Below are positions 63,743-64,000 of a DNA stretch of 64,000 nucleotides, piece by piece. This DNA is from CAVPMW01 sp963706515 (GTDB taxonomy: Bacteria; Chloroflexota; Anaerolineae; Anaerolineales; UBA4823): NCBI GenBank assembly GCA_963706515.1, contig CAVPMW010000010.1, forward strand, positions 62,001 through 126,000. Direction: 5' to 3'. The position numbers and the translations under genes were made by a program. Every line of letters starts with the position of its first letter. Within the stretch, counting starts at the first letter, position 1. Below the pieces are notes generated by a model, which saw only the letters and a program-made list of their open reading frames with translations, had not been told where the DNA came from and ran no database searches.

Positions 63743-64000
63743 ATGCCAAGAATAGGCGTCTTCGTCTGCCACTGCGGGCATAATATCGCCGGCACTATAG
63801 ATATACCGGCAGTCATCCAGCAATTATCCGAGGACCCGGATGTTGCTTTCGCTGTTGACTATAAATACATGTGCTCGGACCCGGGGCAGGCGCTGATCAA
63901 AGAGAGCATCACGAAATACCAGCTGGACGGGGTGGTCGTGGCAGCCTGTTCTCCGGCGATGCATGAAACGACTTTCCGCAGGACGGTTGCCAGCGCCGGC
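63743..64000 (+). CDS. Second HdrA-like protein, N-terminal part (runs off the window)
   Basis: 86 codons from the ATG at 63743 to the window edge. RIGVFVCHCGHNIAGTIDIP and VDYKYMCSDPGQALIKESI, with VVVAACSPAMHETTFRRT, are the N-terminal domain of full-length HdrA proteins. It lies 30 bases after the first hdrA, in the same frame direction, so it is part of the operon. The rest, expected to hold FAD and more clusters, is outside the window. Confidence 0.8.
   Translation, partial: MPRIGVFVCHCGHNIAGTIDIPAVIQQLSEDPDVAFAVDYKYMCSDPGQALIKESITKYQLDGVVVAACSPAMHETTFRRTVASAG

Noticed and set aside
1..64000. CRISPR arrays, prophage, insertion sequences, restriction or other defence genes
   Set aside because: No regular spacer-repeat pattern, transposase, integrase or nuclease-system gene was found on either strand.

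Overview
The window looks like a chromosomal segment from a Chloroflexota bacterium, probably class Anaerolineae. I infer this from the mix of genes (large GT-C membrane glycosyltransferase arrays, GAF-rich histidine kinases, a degenerate MBL-fold protein, a baeRF-type release factor homologue, SDH next to HdrCBA). I could run no database search, so the taxonomy is an inference. No phage, insertion sequence, CRISPR array or rRNA was seen.

Region 1 (1-26927, all minus strand) is a surface glycan locus. In transcription order from the right it encodes a UDP-sugar 6-dehydrogenase, a UDP-uronate-type epimerase, a Wzx-like flippase, a GT4 transferase, a GT-C membrane protein and GDP-mannose 4,6-dehydratase (gmd). 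Then come two tandem GT-C proteins alternating with UPF0104-type membrane proteins, a DPM1/ArnC-like GT2, another GT4, an HPr-kinase-like P-loop protein, two paralogous membrane proteins of unknown family, three more GT39-like proteins, an EPS-type winged-helix regulator, and the start of GDP-L-fucose synthase (fcl). gmd and fcl bracket the GDP-fucose pathway. The same palindrome overlaps the -10 box of the regulator gene, of a truncated regulator copy and of gmd, which suggests a small regulon under the local regulator. A tandem duplication (about 764-4548) doubled one GT39 gene and left a regulator remnant.

Region 2 (27055-31645, minus) holds housekeeping genes: family 4 uracil-DNA glycosylase, rimI, tsaB, tsaE (overlapping, one operon) and the PcrA/UvrD helicase. 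Region 3 (31797-40260, plus) has holB, probably leaderless, then a multi-GAF histidine kinase, an MBL-fold protein, an asparaginase, endonuclease III, a second GAF kinase and a small membrane protein, closed by a strong bidirectional terminator. Region 4 (40443-43616, minus) encodes two signalling proteins whose receiver domains lack the phospho-acceptor Asp.

Region 5 (43901-53087) carries a CbpA-like J-protein, a lipoprotein HtrA protease, a baeRF-like protein, a methyltransferase (minus), tRNA-Pro(UGG), a small conserved protein, two hairpin elements, a NERD-like membrane protein, a GT2, RNase HII and an S9 peptidase. Region 6 (53242-64000) is central metabolism and electron transfer: isocitrate dehydrogenase; a Rieske / cytochrome b6 / subunit IV-dicytochrome c operon (minus); sdhCDAB with a terminator; and hdrC-hdrB-hdrA plus the start of a second hdrA.

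Five genes are split by what looks like a single inserted base: GT39 copy 1, two histidine kinases, the Rieske protein and the S9 peptidase N-terminus. In three of them removing the extra base restores a GANTC site, and a fourth lies next to one. This points to methylation-linked sequencing error, or to a real GANTC-associated indel hotspot.
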